A stretch of DNA of 64,000 bases, taken from contig JANQRZ010000006.1 in NCBI GenBank assembly GCA_028284265.1, positions 143,610-207,609 on the forward strand. The letters run 5' to 3'. Position numbers and translations under genes: made by a program. Of the stretch, positions 18,525 to 25,653 are shown piece after piece (position 1 is the stretch's first letter; the number at the start of each line of letters is the position of its first letter). The notes beneath the pieces were generated by a model. It searched no databases. It saw only the letters and a list, made by a program, of their open reading frames with translations, and was not told where the DNA came from. This DNA is from Rhodothermales bacterium. GTDB lineage: Bacteria; Bacteroidota; Rhodothermia; Rhodothermales; JANQRZ01.

Positions 18525-18782
18525 CTATCCGGCTCGGCGCGCACGAAGGCTTCGCACGATGCCGATCAGGCTGATGGCGACCCAGAATGCCTCGATAATG
18601 AAGGCGGACAGGTTGAAGTCGAACCACAGCGACACGAGGACGAGCGCCGCCCCGACCGCGTTCATCGCCGAGTAGGCGAGACTCCGTCCGTCGAGCTTGC
18701 CGAGTTGGAGCGCGAGGTAAGCGAGGATGATGAGCGCGACGCCGACGTTCCCCACGAAGTCAGGCCATCCGTATCCGGTCAT
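18525..18782 (-). CDS. Small membrane protein, CBU_0592-like
   Basis: The 85-residue protein has three hydrophobic segments (FVGNVGVALIILAYLALQLG, AYSAMNAVGAALVLVSLWF, AFIIEAFWVAISLIGIVRSL) and the layout GWPDFVGNVGVALIILAYLAL of the CBU_0592 family of unknown function. The start MTGYGWPDF is preferred over the ORF start nine codons earlier, which would overlap the GNAT stop. It lies 7 bp downstream of the GNAT gene on the same strand and converges with the lipocalin-like gene, with only 4 bp between their stops. Confidence 0.8.
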   Translation of the reverse strand: MTGYGWPDFVGNVGVALIILAYLALQLGKLDGRSLAYSAMNAVGAALVLVSLWFDFNLSAFIIEAFWVAISLIGIVRSLRARRAG

Positions 18783-18789
18783 CGTTTTG

Positions 18790-19395
18790 CTAGCGGTTGA
18801 GCTTGGCAATGAGGTTCGCCTCGACGCGCGGCCACTCGTCGTCGGTGATGCTGAAGTAGACGGTGTCCCGAACGCGACCGCTCGCTGTCACCATGTGCTT
18901 GCGAAGCGTGCCTTCCTCGGTGGCTCCAAGTCGGAGGATCGCCCGGCGTGAGCGCTCGTTGAGGGCGTCCGTCTTGAACTCGACGCGGTGGCACCCGAGT
19001 GGCCCGAAGGCGTGGCGCAGCATAAGGAGCTTAGCCTCCGTGTTCACCGCCGTCCGCTGCCACGGCGCGGCGATCCACGTCCACCCGATCTCGACCCGGC
19101 GATGGGCGAGCGCAACATTCCCGAACCGCGTGCTCCCGATGACGGTGCCCGAGGCTCGCTCGACCGTGGCAAACGGCAGCATCGTGCCCTGCGCCTGCCC
19201 GTCGAGTGCCGTCTGGATGTAGGCTGCCATATCGTCGCGGGACTGAACCGGCGTCGGGGTCAAGCGCCAGAGGTCCTCGTCGAGACCGACTTCAATGAGC
19301 GCGTCGAGGTGATCCAGCGAGAGCGGTTCGAGCCGGACATACTGGCCTTCAAGGATGAGAGGATTGAGCACGGATTTCAGTCCTAAAGCACTCAC
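18790..19395 (-). CDS. GNAT acetyltransferase, RimJ/RimL-like
   Basis: The 201-residue product matches the GNAT fold of the RimJ/RimL subgroup: an N-terminal VRLEPLSLDHLDAL segment, a central strand FATVERASGTVIGSTRF, the cofactor-binding region around WQRTAVNTEAKLLMLRHAF, and the typical end RVEFKTDALNERSRRAILRLGATEEGT (quoted in two overlapping parts in the family). It should transfer acetyl from acetyl-CoA to a protein N-terminus or small amine; the substrate is unknown. The start is GTG at 19395, with a second GTG 24 bp inside as an alternative. It is followed closely by the small membrane protein gene. Confidence 0.88.
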   Translation of the reverse strand: MSALGLKSVLNPLILEGQYVRLEPLSLDHLDALIEVGLDEDLWRLTPTPVQSRDDMAAYIQTALDGQAQGTMLPFATVERASGTVIGSTRFGNVALAHRRVEIGWTWIAAPWQRTAVNTEAKLLMLRHAFGPLGCHRVEFKTDALNERSRRAILRLGATEEGTLRKHMVTASGRVRDTVYFSITDDEWPRVEANLIAKLNR

Positions 19396-19434
19396 TCTGG
19401 TATCGTTGGTGAATAACAGACCGCAGCAAAACTG

Positions 19435-20337
19435 TTATACAGTTGGGGGCACAACGGAGGCGCTGGCCTTCGTGAGACGGGGCTGTTCACCGAACTTACG
19501 CGAGTACTCCCGGCTGAACTGCGTCGGGCTTTCGTACCCGACTCTAAACGCTGTGCTGGAGACCGTGTGGCCTTCGCTGACGAGCAGTCGGCGCGCCTCT
19601 ATGAGTCTCAAGTCCTTCTGGTACTGGAGCGGGGTCGTGGCCGTGAGCGCCTTGAACTGCGTGTAAAACGACGAGGGGCTCATCCCCACTTCTCTTGCCA
19701 ACTCCGGCACCGGAAGCGACATCGCAAAGTCCCGTTTGATACGACCGATGGCTCGGGCGATACGATCGGCATGACTCCCGCGTTGGAGCAGGTGGCGGAG
19801 CGTGTTGCTGTGTCCTTCGAGCAAAAGGCGGAAATGGATCTCACGCCGGATGAGTGGGGCCAGCACTGCCGCTTCTCGAGGTCGGTCAACCAAGTCAAAG
19901 AAGCGCCCGATCGCGTCGACGAGCGCCGCGTCCGTCGGCCCCGCTTCAAGCGCATGAGTGGTGGCCTCTTTCGCCAGCATGTTGCCGACTTCGGCATCAA
20001 GGCTTCGGAGCATGCCCAGGTCCAACGTCAGAACGAGGGCAAGGTAGGGGGTCGTCTGACTCGCTTCCGTGACGCGGGAGAGGACGGGGAGATCGTGGCT
20101 CACAACTAATGACTCGCCGGGGCCGAACCGGACGCAGTGGCTTCCTGAATAGGTCTCTTTCTCTCCCTGTAGAATGAGGCAGATCAGTGGTTGGTAAACC
20201 ACTGCTTCGATGGGGTAAGGGCTCCGGTGGCACAGGACCAGCAGCCCATCAAGGGGAGACGCGCAAACCCCTTCGCTGGTACCTTGGTGTTCTAGCCAGC
20301 CAGTGACTCGGTCAGCAAGATCGTGTAGTGCTATCAC
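19435..20337 (-). CDS. AraC-family transcriptional regulator
   Basis: The 300-residue protein has the N-terminal AraC_N cupin-like domain typical of regulators of alcohol or aldehyde metabolism (PLICLILQGEKETYSG) and the C-terminal double helix-turn-helix (MSPSSFYTQFKALT and STAFRVGYESPTQFSREYSR). The start is GTG. It is divergent from two short-chain dehydrogenase genes, the standard layout for this subgroup, so it probably controls them through the shared 169-bp intergenic region. Confidence 0.93.
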   Translation of the reverse strand: MIALHDLADRVTGWLEHQGTSEGVCASPLDGLLVLCHRSPYPIEAVVYQPLICLILQGEKETYSGSHCVRFGPGESLVVSHDLPVLSRVTEASQTTPYLALVLTLDLGMLRSLDAEVGNMLAKEATTHALEAGPTDAALVDAIGRFFDLVDRPREAAVLAPLIRREIHFRLLLEGHSNTLRHLLQRGSHADRIARAIGRIKRDFAMSLPVPELAREVGMSPSSFYTQFKALTATTPLQYQKDLRLIEARRLLVSEGHTVSSTAFRVGYESPTQFSREYSRKFGEQPRLTKASASVVPPTV

Positions 20338-20506
20338 AGGACTCGGCAGGGTATGGTGGACTAGGTGGACGCAGAACGTACGATAGCATCATGTGATAAT
20401 CCCAATTCTTGTAGGATCGGGCAGGTTTTTCAGAGCATGTGGCAGGGGCCTTACGTCCACTTGGTTCGATGTTGGAACATCCCCAGTCACCAACCCCAGC
20501 AGGATC
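20338..20506. promoter_or_regulatory. Divergent promoter region between the AraC regulator and the SDR genes
   Basis: This 169-bp stretch separates two divergently transcribed units and should hold both promoters and the regulator's operator. It is AT-richer than the flanking genes, with ATGTGATAATCCCAATTCTTGTAG around 20390-20414. An AGGA Shine-Dalgarno-like stretch lies just before the ATG at 20507. I could not define the operator half-sites by eye. Confidence 0.5.
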
Positions 20507-21385
20507 ATGTCCCAGAAAATCATCATCACCGGAGCGAGCGGTGGGCTCGGTGCCCCGATCTGCACAGCGCTTGCTGCTGCCGGACACCACGTCGTCGGAA
20601 CGATGCGCTCGACAGGCGGCAAGAACGAGGCTGTCGCTCAGGCACTCGGCGAACAGGGTGTCCATCTCGTCGAACTGGACGTGACGGACGACGCGAGCGT
20701 GGAGCGGGGCGTCGAAGAAGCCATCTCCTACCTCGGCGGCCTCGACGTCGTGTTCAACAACGCTGGCATCGGCTCATACGGCCTTCAGGAACTGTTCACG
20801 CCCGAGGATATGCAGCGCGTGTTCGAGGTCAACGTGCTCGGCGTGCAGCGCGTCATGCGCGCCGTCCTACCCACTCTTCGTGCGCAGGGTCGAGGCACGG
20901 TCCTCTACACGTCGAGCCTGATCGGGCGCATCGCCTCACCCTTCTACGGAACCTACAGCGCGTCGAAGTGGGCCTTGGAGGCCATGGCGGAGAACTACCG
21001 GACGGAGCTGTCCGGCTTCGGGATCGAGACCTGCATCGTCGAGCCGGGCGCGATGCCGACAGCCTTCCTCGACGGGATGCTTGTGCCCAGCGACCCAGAC
21101 CGCGAGGCGGCGTACGGCGACCTCGCCCGCGCGGTGGAGCCTGCCCTCGCTGGGCTCCAACAGGCGCTGGAAGCTACCCCCGATCAGCGGCCCGAGCGGG
21201 TCGTGGAGGCCGTCGTTCAGCTACTGGCGATGCCCTACGGCGAGAAGCCGTTCCGAACCGTCGTCGACGCCATGGGTATCGGATCCCTCATCGAGCGGTA
21301 CAACGCCGAACTGGCGGACGTCACCCGCGATGTCCATTCGATGTTCGGCACCGAGGCGATGCTCAGCATGAACACCCCGTCCTAG
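20507..21385 (+). CDS. Short-chain dehydrogenase/reductase (first of two)
   Basis: The 292-residue protein is a classical SDR. The NAD(P)-binding motif TGASGGLG is at residues 8-15, the NNAGIG motif near 84, the catalytic Ser in YTSSLIGR, and the active-site YSASK near 149. The frame is open upstream to 20393, but the domain starts at MSQKIIITGASGG and is preceded by AGGA. Substrate is unknown. It is the first gene of a pair under likely AraC control and shares the phrase structure of the second SDR (for example VLPTLRAQGRGT versus VLPGLRAQGSGT), suggesting old duplication. Confidence 0.92.
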   Translation: MSQKIIITGASGGLGAPICTALAAAGHHVVGTMRSTGGKNEAVAQALGEQGVHLVELDVTDDASVERGVEEAISYLGGLDVVFNNAGIGSYGLQELFTPEDMQRVFEVNVLGVQRVMRAVLPTLRAQGRGTVLYTSSLIGRIASPFYGTYSASKWALEAMAENYRTELSGFGIETCIVEPGAMPTAFLDGMLVPSDPDREAAYGDLARAVEPALAGLQQALEATPDQRPERVVEAVVQLLAMPYGEKPFRTVVDAMGIGSLIERYNAELADVTRDVHSMFGTEAMLSMNTPS

Positions 21386-21397
21386 CCCCGACCTACT

Positions 21398-22216
21398 ATG
21401 ACCCAGACCGTCCTCGTCACCGGCTCGTCGAGTGGCATCGGCAAGGCAACAGCACGCCGATTCCAGTCTGCGGGCTGGAACGTCATCGCCACCATGCGCT
21501 CGCCTGATGCAGCGACCGAACTCGCAGCCCTTGACCGTGTGCTCGTCGTCCGCCTCGACGTGACGGACGCGGCCTCGATCAAGGCTGCCGTCGCGGCAGG
21601 CATCGACCGCTTCGGCCGGATCGACGCGCTCGTCAACAATGCAGGCTATGGGGCCTACGGCCCGCTCGAAGCATTCGACATGGCAGGCATTCGTCGCCAG
21701 TTCGATACCAACGTGATCGGTCTCCTAGAAGTGACGAAGGCTGTGCTCCCCGGTCTGCGTGCGCAGGGCTCTGGGACCATCGTCAATATATCTTCCATCG
21801 GCGGTCGGATCGCGTTCCCGCTAGGTGCGCTCTACCACGGGACTAAGTTCGCCGTCGAGGGTCTGTCCGAAGCGCTCCACTACGAGCTTGCGGCGGTTGG
21901 CGTCCGCGTCAAGATCATTGAGCCCGGCCTCGTTGCCACCGACTTCGGCGGGCGATCCTTCGATTTTCGTCCGGGTGACATCCCAGCGTACCGACCGCTC
22001 GTTGAAGGGCAGAGTGCGGGGTTCGGCACCATCGCAGCCGAGCACGGCGTGTCGAGTCCCGCCGAGGTGGCCGAGGTCGTCTATCAGGCCGTAACCGATG
22101 GGACGACGACCCTCCGGTACACCGCGGGGGCGGACGCCGCAGCCCTGCTCGCAGAACGAACGTCGAGCGACGACGAGACATTCATCGGGAGTATCCAGAC
22201 CCGCTTTGGCCTCTGA
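21398..22216 (+). CDS. Short-chain dehydrogenase/reductase (second of two)
   Basis: The 272-residue protein has TGSSSGIG at residues 8-15, NNAGYGAYGPLE, the catalytic Ser in NISSIGG, and YHGTK near 147 as the YxxxK active site. It follows the first SDR after 12 bp, so the two are cotranscribed. Family members reduce aldehydes or ketones or oxidise alcohols with NAD(P); no further precision is possible. Downstream is a 179-bp gap holding an attC-like element that belongs to the opposite-strand rtcB unit. Confidence 0.92.
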   Translation: MTQTVLVTGSSSGIGKATARRFQSAGWNVIATMRSPDAATELAALDRVLVVRLDVTDAASIKAAVAAGIDRFGRIDALVNNAGYGAYGPLEAFDMAGIRRQFDTNVIGLLEVTKAVLPGLRAQGSGTIVNISSIGGRIAFPLGALYHGTKFAVEGLSEALHYELAAVGVRVKIIEPGLVATDFGGRSFDFRPGDIPAYRPLVEGQSAGFGTIAAEHGVSSPAEVAEVVYQAVTDGTTTLRYTAGADAAALLAERTSSDDETFIGSIQTRFGL

Positions 22217-22266
22217 ATGGTACTCGTACCCCTAAGTTTCGCACAGTAGGCCGTATAATAGACGAC

Positions 22267-22373
22267 TGCTAACCGCGAAGGGCACAGTGGCGGAACGAAG
22301 CGAGAGTAGCGCCGAAGCTAGCACGGAGTCAAGACCGTGCAGCCCTTCGTCGGCGTGCAGCCGCGGGTTATGT
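22267..22373 (-). repeat. attC-like recombination site after rtcB
   Basis: On the minus strand the element begins with ACATAAC and ends with GTTAGCA, the order expected for attC core sites (RYYYAAC ... GTTRRRY). Inside, CGAAGGGC pairs perfectly with GCCCTTCG, TGCACGG with CCGTGC, and AAC-CGCG with CGCG-GTT apart from a bulge. The 107-bp span is in the usual attC range. The first core is the exact reverse complement of the GTTATGT at the other end of the rtcB unit, as it should be if the segment once circularised. Pairing is imperfect (one arm has about 12 extra bases), so the call is tentative. Confidence 0.45.
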
Positions 22374-22380
22374 GGAGCAC
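22366..22380 (+). repeat. Inverted repeat, left copy (GGTTATGTGGAGCAC)
   Basis: This 15-mer is the inverted partner of the copy at 23338-23352, with one mismatch. Together they bracket rtcB. They overlap the proposed attC core at this end. Confidence 0.8.
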
Positions 22381-22395
22381 TTGGGGCACACGCCG

Positions 22396-23322
22396 TCAGA
22401 GGTGTCCCATATAGCCGATCACCGCGAAGCGCTCGACTTCTTCGATGTAGCCGTCAAGCAGCGCGAGGCAGGCGGCGAGGTCGCGGTACGCAAATGGCCC
22501 GTCGGTGCGTAGCGAGGCGTTTTCCAAACCGGTCGGAAGCAGCACCCGCTCGCGCAGACCGGCGAAGTTATAGGACGCGGCGAGGGGCTTACAGTCCGCC
22601 CGCGACATGGCTCTGCCCGTACCGTGACTGAGTGAGCAAAGCGACTCGCGGACACGCTCCGTTGCTCGAACGAGCGCGACGTCCCCTGACATATGGGACG
22701 GTATGATGTTGAGGTCGCCCGGTTCGACGTGTACCGATCCCTTGCGAATGATCGCACCGCCGTCGTCCAGCCTCTCAAAAGTATTGTGCGGGAGGTCCAG
22801 CACGAGTTCGAGTGGGCCGAGCGCGGAGGCCGCCGCCTCATGTATTGCGGCCCGGTTCGCTTCGGCCCACTCCACCATCCGGTCGAACTCGGCATCGAAC
22901 GCCTCCGGTTCGTCCACGAAGGCGTCAACGTGACCGGACTCGGCGCGCGAGCCGGTGTGGATGAGAAGGTGAAGTTGATCCCCTTCGTACGGAGCGAGCG
23001 CGTCGAGGAAATGGTTCCCCCCGCCGAGGTCGCCCAAGTTGCCCTTGTTCTGCCGCAGAGTGTCCGCGATGGTATCCCAAGCTTCGCGCGTGAGGTCGGC
23101 GGGACTCAGTTTGCCACGAACGAGCCGCATGCCGCAACCACAATCGCTTACGGCGAAGCGCCGCCAGTCGGGCTGGCGCGTGAGGACAGCCGTTCCAGTC
23201 GGCAGCGGAGACTTGCCGGGGCATGCGTCGGGCAGAAACACGACGGTCTCTGCCGTGAGGTCGTGCGGTAGCCAATCGTAGAGCTTGCCGAGTGGTTCAG
23301 CCGAGAGGTTGACGATCTCCAT
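22396..23322 (-). CDS. rtcB: Short RtcB-family RNA ligase
   Basis: RtcB joins RNA 2',3'-cyclic phosphate ends to 5'-hydroxyl ends using GTP and manganese. This 308-residue protein is clearly shorter than the usual 400-480 but keeps the active site: D60 and C63 (SDCGCGMRL), N103 and H104 (GDLGGGNHF), H122 (LLIHTGSR), H179-N180 (DLPHNTF), the RKGSVHVEPGD and IPSHMSGD segments, and the guanylylated His as H233 (SLSHGTGRAMSRAD). HGTGR replaces the common HGAGR. No archease, RtcA or RtcR gene is adjacent. The gene lies between inverted repeats and an attC-like site, so it was probably acquired as a cassette. Confidence 0.9.
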   Translation of the reverse strand: MEIVNLSAEPLGKLYDWLPHDLTAETVVFLPDACPGKSPLPTGTAVLTRQPDWRRFAVSDCGCGMRLVRGKLSPADLTREAWDTIADTLRQNKGNLGDLGGGNHFLDALAPYEGDQLHLLIHTGSRAESGHVDAFVDEPEAFDAEFDRMVEWAEANRAAIHEAAASALGPLELVLDLPHNTFERLDDGGAIIRKGSVHVEPGDLNIIPSHMSGDVALVRATERVRESLCSLSHGTGRAMSRADCKPLAASYNFAGLRERVLLPTGLENASLRTDGPFAYRDLAACLALLDGYIEEVERFAVIGYMGHL

Positions 23323-23337
23323 AGCGCCAGCAGGGGC

Positions 23338-23352
23338 GTGCTCTACATAACC
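23338..23352 (-). repeat. Inverted repeat, right copy (GTGCTCTACATAACC on the plus strand)
   Basis: This copy lies 16 bp upstream of the rtcB start codon. Read on the minus strand it is GGTTATGTAGAGCAC and differs from the left copy by one base. Confidence 0.8.
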
Positions 23353-23424
23353 AGTAATTGAGTGTCGAACCGACGCAATGTAAAACGTCTGTCGGACACA
23401 TAGTAAACCGTGCCGGGGTTATAG
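23345..23424 (-). repeat. Second attC- or attI-like site upstream of rtcB
   Basis: On the minus strand CTATAACC at 23424 pairs with GGTTATGT at 23352, and internal arms GTGTC/GACAC and CGAC/GTCG lie between them. Spacing is 80 bp. It could be the attC of a lost preceding cassette or the original insertion site. Pairing is weaker than in the downstream site. Confidence 0.3.
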
Positions 23425-23511
23425 GCAAGGCGCTCTTTTGTCTATACAAGCCCTTTTGTACGGTTTCACCTCCGGCGCTTTTGCATCCAACCGCCACCTA
23501 GTATGCCGCCG

Positions 23512-24369
23512 CTAGTGGTACAGAAACAGCGGAATCTCGGCTTCGTCGATGAGACCGGTGGTGGTGGAGCCGAAGAGGAACTTCGACAGGCCGGTCTTGG
23601 CGTGCGCTCCGGCCACGATGAGGTCGGCGCGGCTGCGGTCGGCGTGGTCGAGGAGCACGTCTTTCGGGCTTTGTCCGGCGATGCTGGTGCCCACCACCGA
23701 GGCAAAGCCGTAGGCGTTGAGGTACGACGTAGCCAAGCCCAGCATCAGCTCGGACTCAGAGCGGGCGTTGTCATCGTCATCGCGGACGTTGACGATTTCC
23801 ACCTCGACGTGCTCGGTGTCAAAGGCGTTTAGCTCAGCGAACTTCTGCATGGCGCGGGCCGCGCTCACGCTCCGGTCGTAGGCCACCATCACCCGGCGGA
23901 TCGGGCGGTAGGCTGGCTCCACGATGAGTGTTGCCGCCGCACCCTTCTCGACCACCTCGTCCATGCAGTGGGTGCGCTTGTCGCGGTCGGGATAGAAAAA
24001 GTGCGACTCAGCTCCGGCGATGAGCAGGTCGTGGTACTTCATATCCTCGACGATCCGCTCGAACGGGACGCCTTCCCCGATGTGGTCGCTCCCGTGCTGG
24101 ACCCCAGCGCGTTCGATCTCATCAGCGAAGCCACGAAGGAGGTGCTGCGCTTGGGCGCGGGCTTCAGAGGAGAGTTTGTGCTGGAGCTTCTCGGCATAGT
24201 ACATCGCTCCGAGGCCGGCTCCCGAAGACTCAGACTCAATGCCCTTGCTATCCACGAGCGCGAGGCCTGTGACTTCAGCATCGCACCGCTGGGCGATCTC
24301 TATGGCATAGCGCGTAGCAACGGAAGTGTCAGAGTCGAAGTCGAGAGCAACGAGGATGCGCTTGAGCAT
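23512..24369 (-). CDS. Universal stress protein with two Usp domains
   Basis: The 285-residue protein has two tandem UspA domains. The first opens with MLKRILVALDFDSDTSVATR; the second opens near residue 160 with RPIRRVMVAYDRSVSAARAM and ends in DLIVAGAHAKTGLSKFLFGSTTTGLI, the G-x2-G-x9-G-S/T nucleotide-binding signature. Tandem Usp proteins are cytoplasmic and bind ATP or other ligands under stress; the exact role is unknown. The start at 24369 is chosen because the domain begins there; the 37 upstream codons run into the AT-rich origin region. It points away from the proposed oriC. Confidence 0.92.
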   Translation of the reverse strand: MLKRILVALDFDSDTSVATRYAIEIAQRCDAEVTGLALVDSKGIESESSGAGLGAMYYAEKLQHKLSSEARAQAQHLLRGFADEIERAGVQHGSDHIGEGVPFERIVEDMKYHDLLIAGAESHFFYPDRDKRTHCMDEVVEKGAAATLIVEPAYRPIRRVMVAYDRSVSAARAMQKFAELNAFDTEHVEVEIVNVRDDDDNARSESELMLGLATSYLNAYGFASVVGTSIAGQSPKDVLLDHADRSRADLIVAGAHAKTGLSKFLFGSTTTGLIDEAEIPLFLYH

Positions 24370-24472
24370 GGTAAGTCGGGAGAAGAGGGCGGAGAAGGGG
24401 AAGGTACGGCACACACGCTGTTCCGTCTGCTCAAGGCTCGATTGGTATATGCTGGTATACACGGTTGATCTG

Positions 24473-24875
24473 TCTTCCACACGCTCTATTTATATAGAGT
24501 ATTTAATAAATGATGTTAATGTAGTAGTAGGGCCTGTGGACATGTGGAAAAGCAAGAAGCGAACACGATGTGGAGACGTGTGCATAAGAAGGCGGGGTTA
24601 TCCGCGCTTCTGTCCACAAGCGAAGGTCGCTACAAAGCTGCGAGAAGGGGCTTACATGGTGATTGAGTTACGTTGTCCACGTATCCACGCTCGTCCACAT
24701 TGAGGAGGTGGGTTCATCCACACGATGTCCACCGCCGTACCCCTGTGGATCAGTGTTGGATATCGCGTGGACGATTCGGGCTTGACAAACAGCTTTTTCT
24801 GGCAGGTCGGCGAGGCATCAAGATTTTCCCCGACGTGTCCACCGTTCTCCACAATCTTCTCCACAGGGTGGAAAA
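24473..24875. other. oriC: Chromosomal replication origin (oriC), DnaA-box cluster
   Basis: This gene-free stretch holds at least 16 TCCAC/GTGGA cores in about 400 bp, where about one is expected by chance. The best matches to TTATCCACA have eight of nine bases: TGTGGAAAA (24543-24551, reverse), TCATCCACA (24714-24722), TGTGGATCA (24744-24752, reverse), and TTCTCCACA twice (24845-24853 and 24857-24865). Weaker boxes lie at 24473, 24535, 24569, 24598, 24610, 24673, 24681, 24691, 24725, 24767, 24835 and 24867. An AT-rich tract lies at the left end. No dnaA gene is adjacent, which is common outside Firmicutes and Actinobacteria. From 24876 to the next gene at 24987 I see nothing further. Confidence 0.85.
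24486..24551 (+). other. Origin unwinding region with DnaA-trio
   Basis: From left to right: an AT-rich tract (24486-24520), the trinucleotide run TAGTAGTAG (24522-24530), the GC-rich spacer GGCC, then two abutting DnaA boxes TGTGGACAT (24535-24543) and TGTGGAAAA (24543-24551). This is the order of the basal unwinding module described for Bacillus subtilis, in which DnaA moves from double-strand boxes onto the single-stranded trios. It fixes the predicted opening site at the left end of the cluster. Confidence 0.7.
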
Positions 24876-24986
24876 ACTCTTTGGTTGCGCGGTACGAGGC
24901 TGAGGTCATAGCACGTTCATCGAACATGGCAAAACACGACGGGCTTCCTCTCGTTAGAGTACAACCACGCTGCACCCCGACCTCGC

Positions 24987-25649
24987 ATGGTTCGCCTCCT
25001 CTTCCTGCTGACGCTCCTCGTTCTTCCGTTCGATGTACTCGCACAGTCCAGCGAGTATGACGTGACGATTGCTCGTGTCAAGTATGGCGGTGGCGGCGAC
25101 TGGTACAGCGGCGAAGAGTCGCTCCCGACCCTCCTCGCCTTCGTCCGCCAGAACACGCTCCTCGACGTGGCTCCGAGCGAAGACATCGTCGAGCTGACGA
25201 GCGACAAGCTGTTCCAGTATCCGTACCTCTACCTCAACGGGCACGGCACGGTCCGCTTCACCGACCGCGAGGCGGAGCGGCTGCGGCGGTATCTCCTCGG
25301 CGGCGGCTTCCTTCATGTCAACGACGACTACGGCCTTGACGCCACGCTCCGGCAGGAGATCAAGAAGGTGTTCCCCGACCAGGACTTCGTCCGTGTTCCG
25401 TTCGATCACCCTATATATAGCGCGCACTTCCAGTTTCCGAATGGCCTCCCCAAAATCCACGAGCACAACGGCCAGCCCGCCGAAGGCCTCGGCCTGTTCC
25501 ACGAAGGCCGACTCGTTGTCTTCTACTCCTACGAGAGCGACCTCGGCGATGGGTGGGAGCCGGAGGGCGTTCATGACAACCCGCCGGAGAAGCGGCAGGC
25601 CGCGCTACGGATGGGCACCAACCTCCTCGTTTACGCCATGACCAACTGA
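24987..25649 (+). CDS. Exported DUF4159 protein
   Basis: The 220-residue product has a signal peptide (MVRLLFLLTLLVLPFDVLAQ) and a single DUF4159 domain: VTIARVKYGGGGDWYSGEES, then YPYLYLNGHGTVRFT, LRRYLLGGGFLHVNDDYGLD, and a C-terminal RMGTNLLVYAMTN. The fold resembles a glutamine-amidotransferase-like Rossmann domain. The function is unknown, although such genes often sit in MoxR-VWA clusters of Bacteroidota; no such cluster is here. It is the first gene to the right of the proposed origin and is followed after 4 bp by the next gene. Confidence 0.88.
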   Translation: MVRLLFLLTLLVLPFDVLAQSSEYDVTIARVKYGGGGDWYSGEESLPTLLAFVRQNTLLDVAPSEDIVELTSDKLFQYPYLYLNGHGTVRFTDREAERLRRYLLGGGFLHVNDDYGLDATLRQEIKKVFPDQDFVRVPFDHPIYSAHFQFPNGLPKIHEHNGQPAEGLGLFHEGRLVVFYSYESDLGDGWEPEGVHDNPPEKRQAALRMGTNLLVYAMTN

Positions 25650-25653
25650 CCCT

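Larger units (their letters stand above)
22273..23350 (-). mobile_element. Putative integron gene cassette carrying rtcB
   Basis: Boundaries are set by the expected G/TT cut in each GTT core. The cassette starts TTATGTAGAGCAC at 23350, the rtcB start codon follows 28 bp later, the stop lies 22 bp before the first attC core, and the cassette ends at the G of 22273. One gene, short flanks and a trailing attC-like site are the hallmarks of a gene cassette. The flanking inverted repeat GGTTATGTGGAGCAC (22366-22380) and GTGCTCTACATAACC (23338-23352) matches in 14 of 15 positions. No integrase gene is in the window. Confidence 0.45.

Noticed and set aside
22254..22259. TATAAT promoter box
   Set aside because: There is no matching upstream element or gene in the right direction; Bacteroidota promoters differ from this consensus.
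22267..22373. Structured element as a tRNA or other known ncRNA
   Set aside because: No acceptor stem, T-loop or anticodon arrangement; the flanking core sites fit an att site better.
22273..23350. rtcB unit as an insertion sequence
   Set aside because: The only gene encodes an RNA ligase and no transposase; no target-site duplication was seen next to the inverted repeats.
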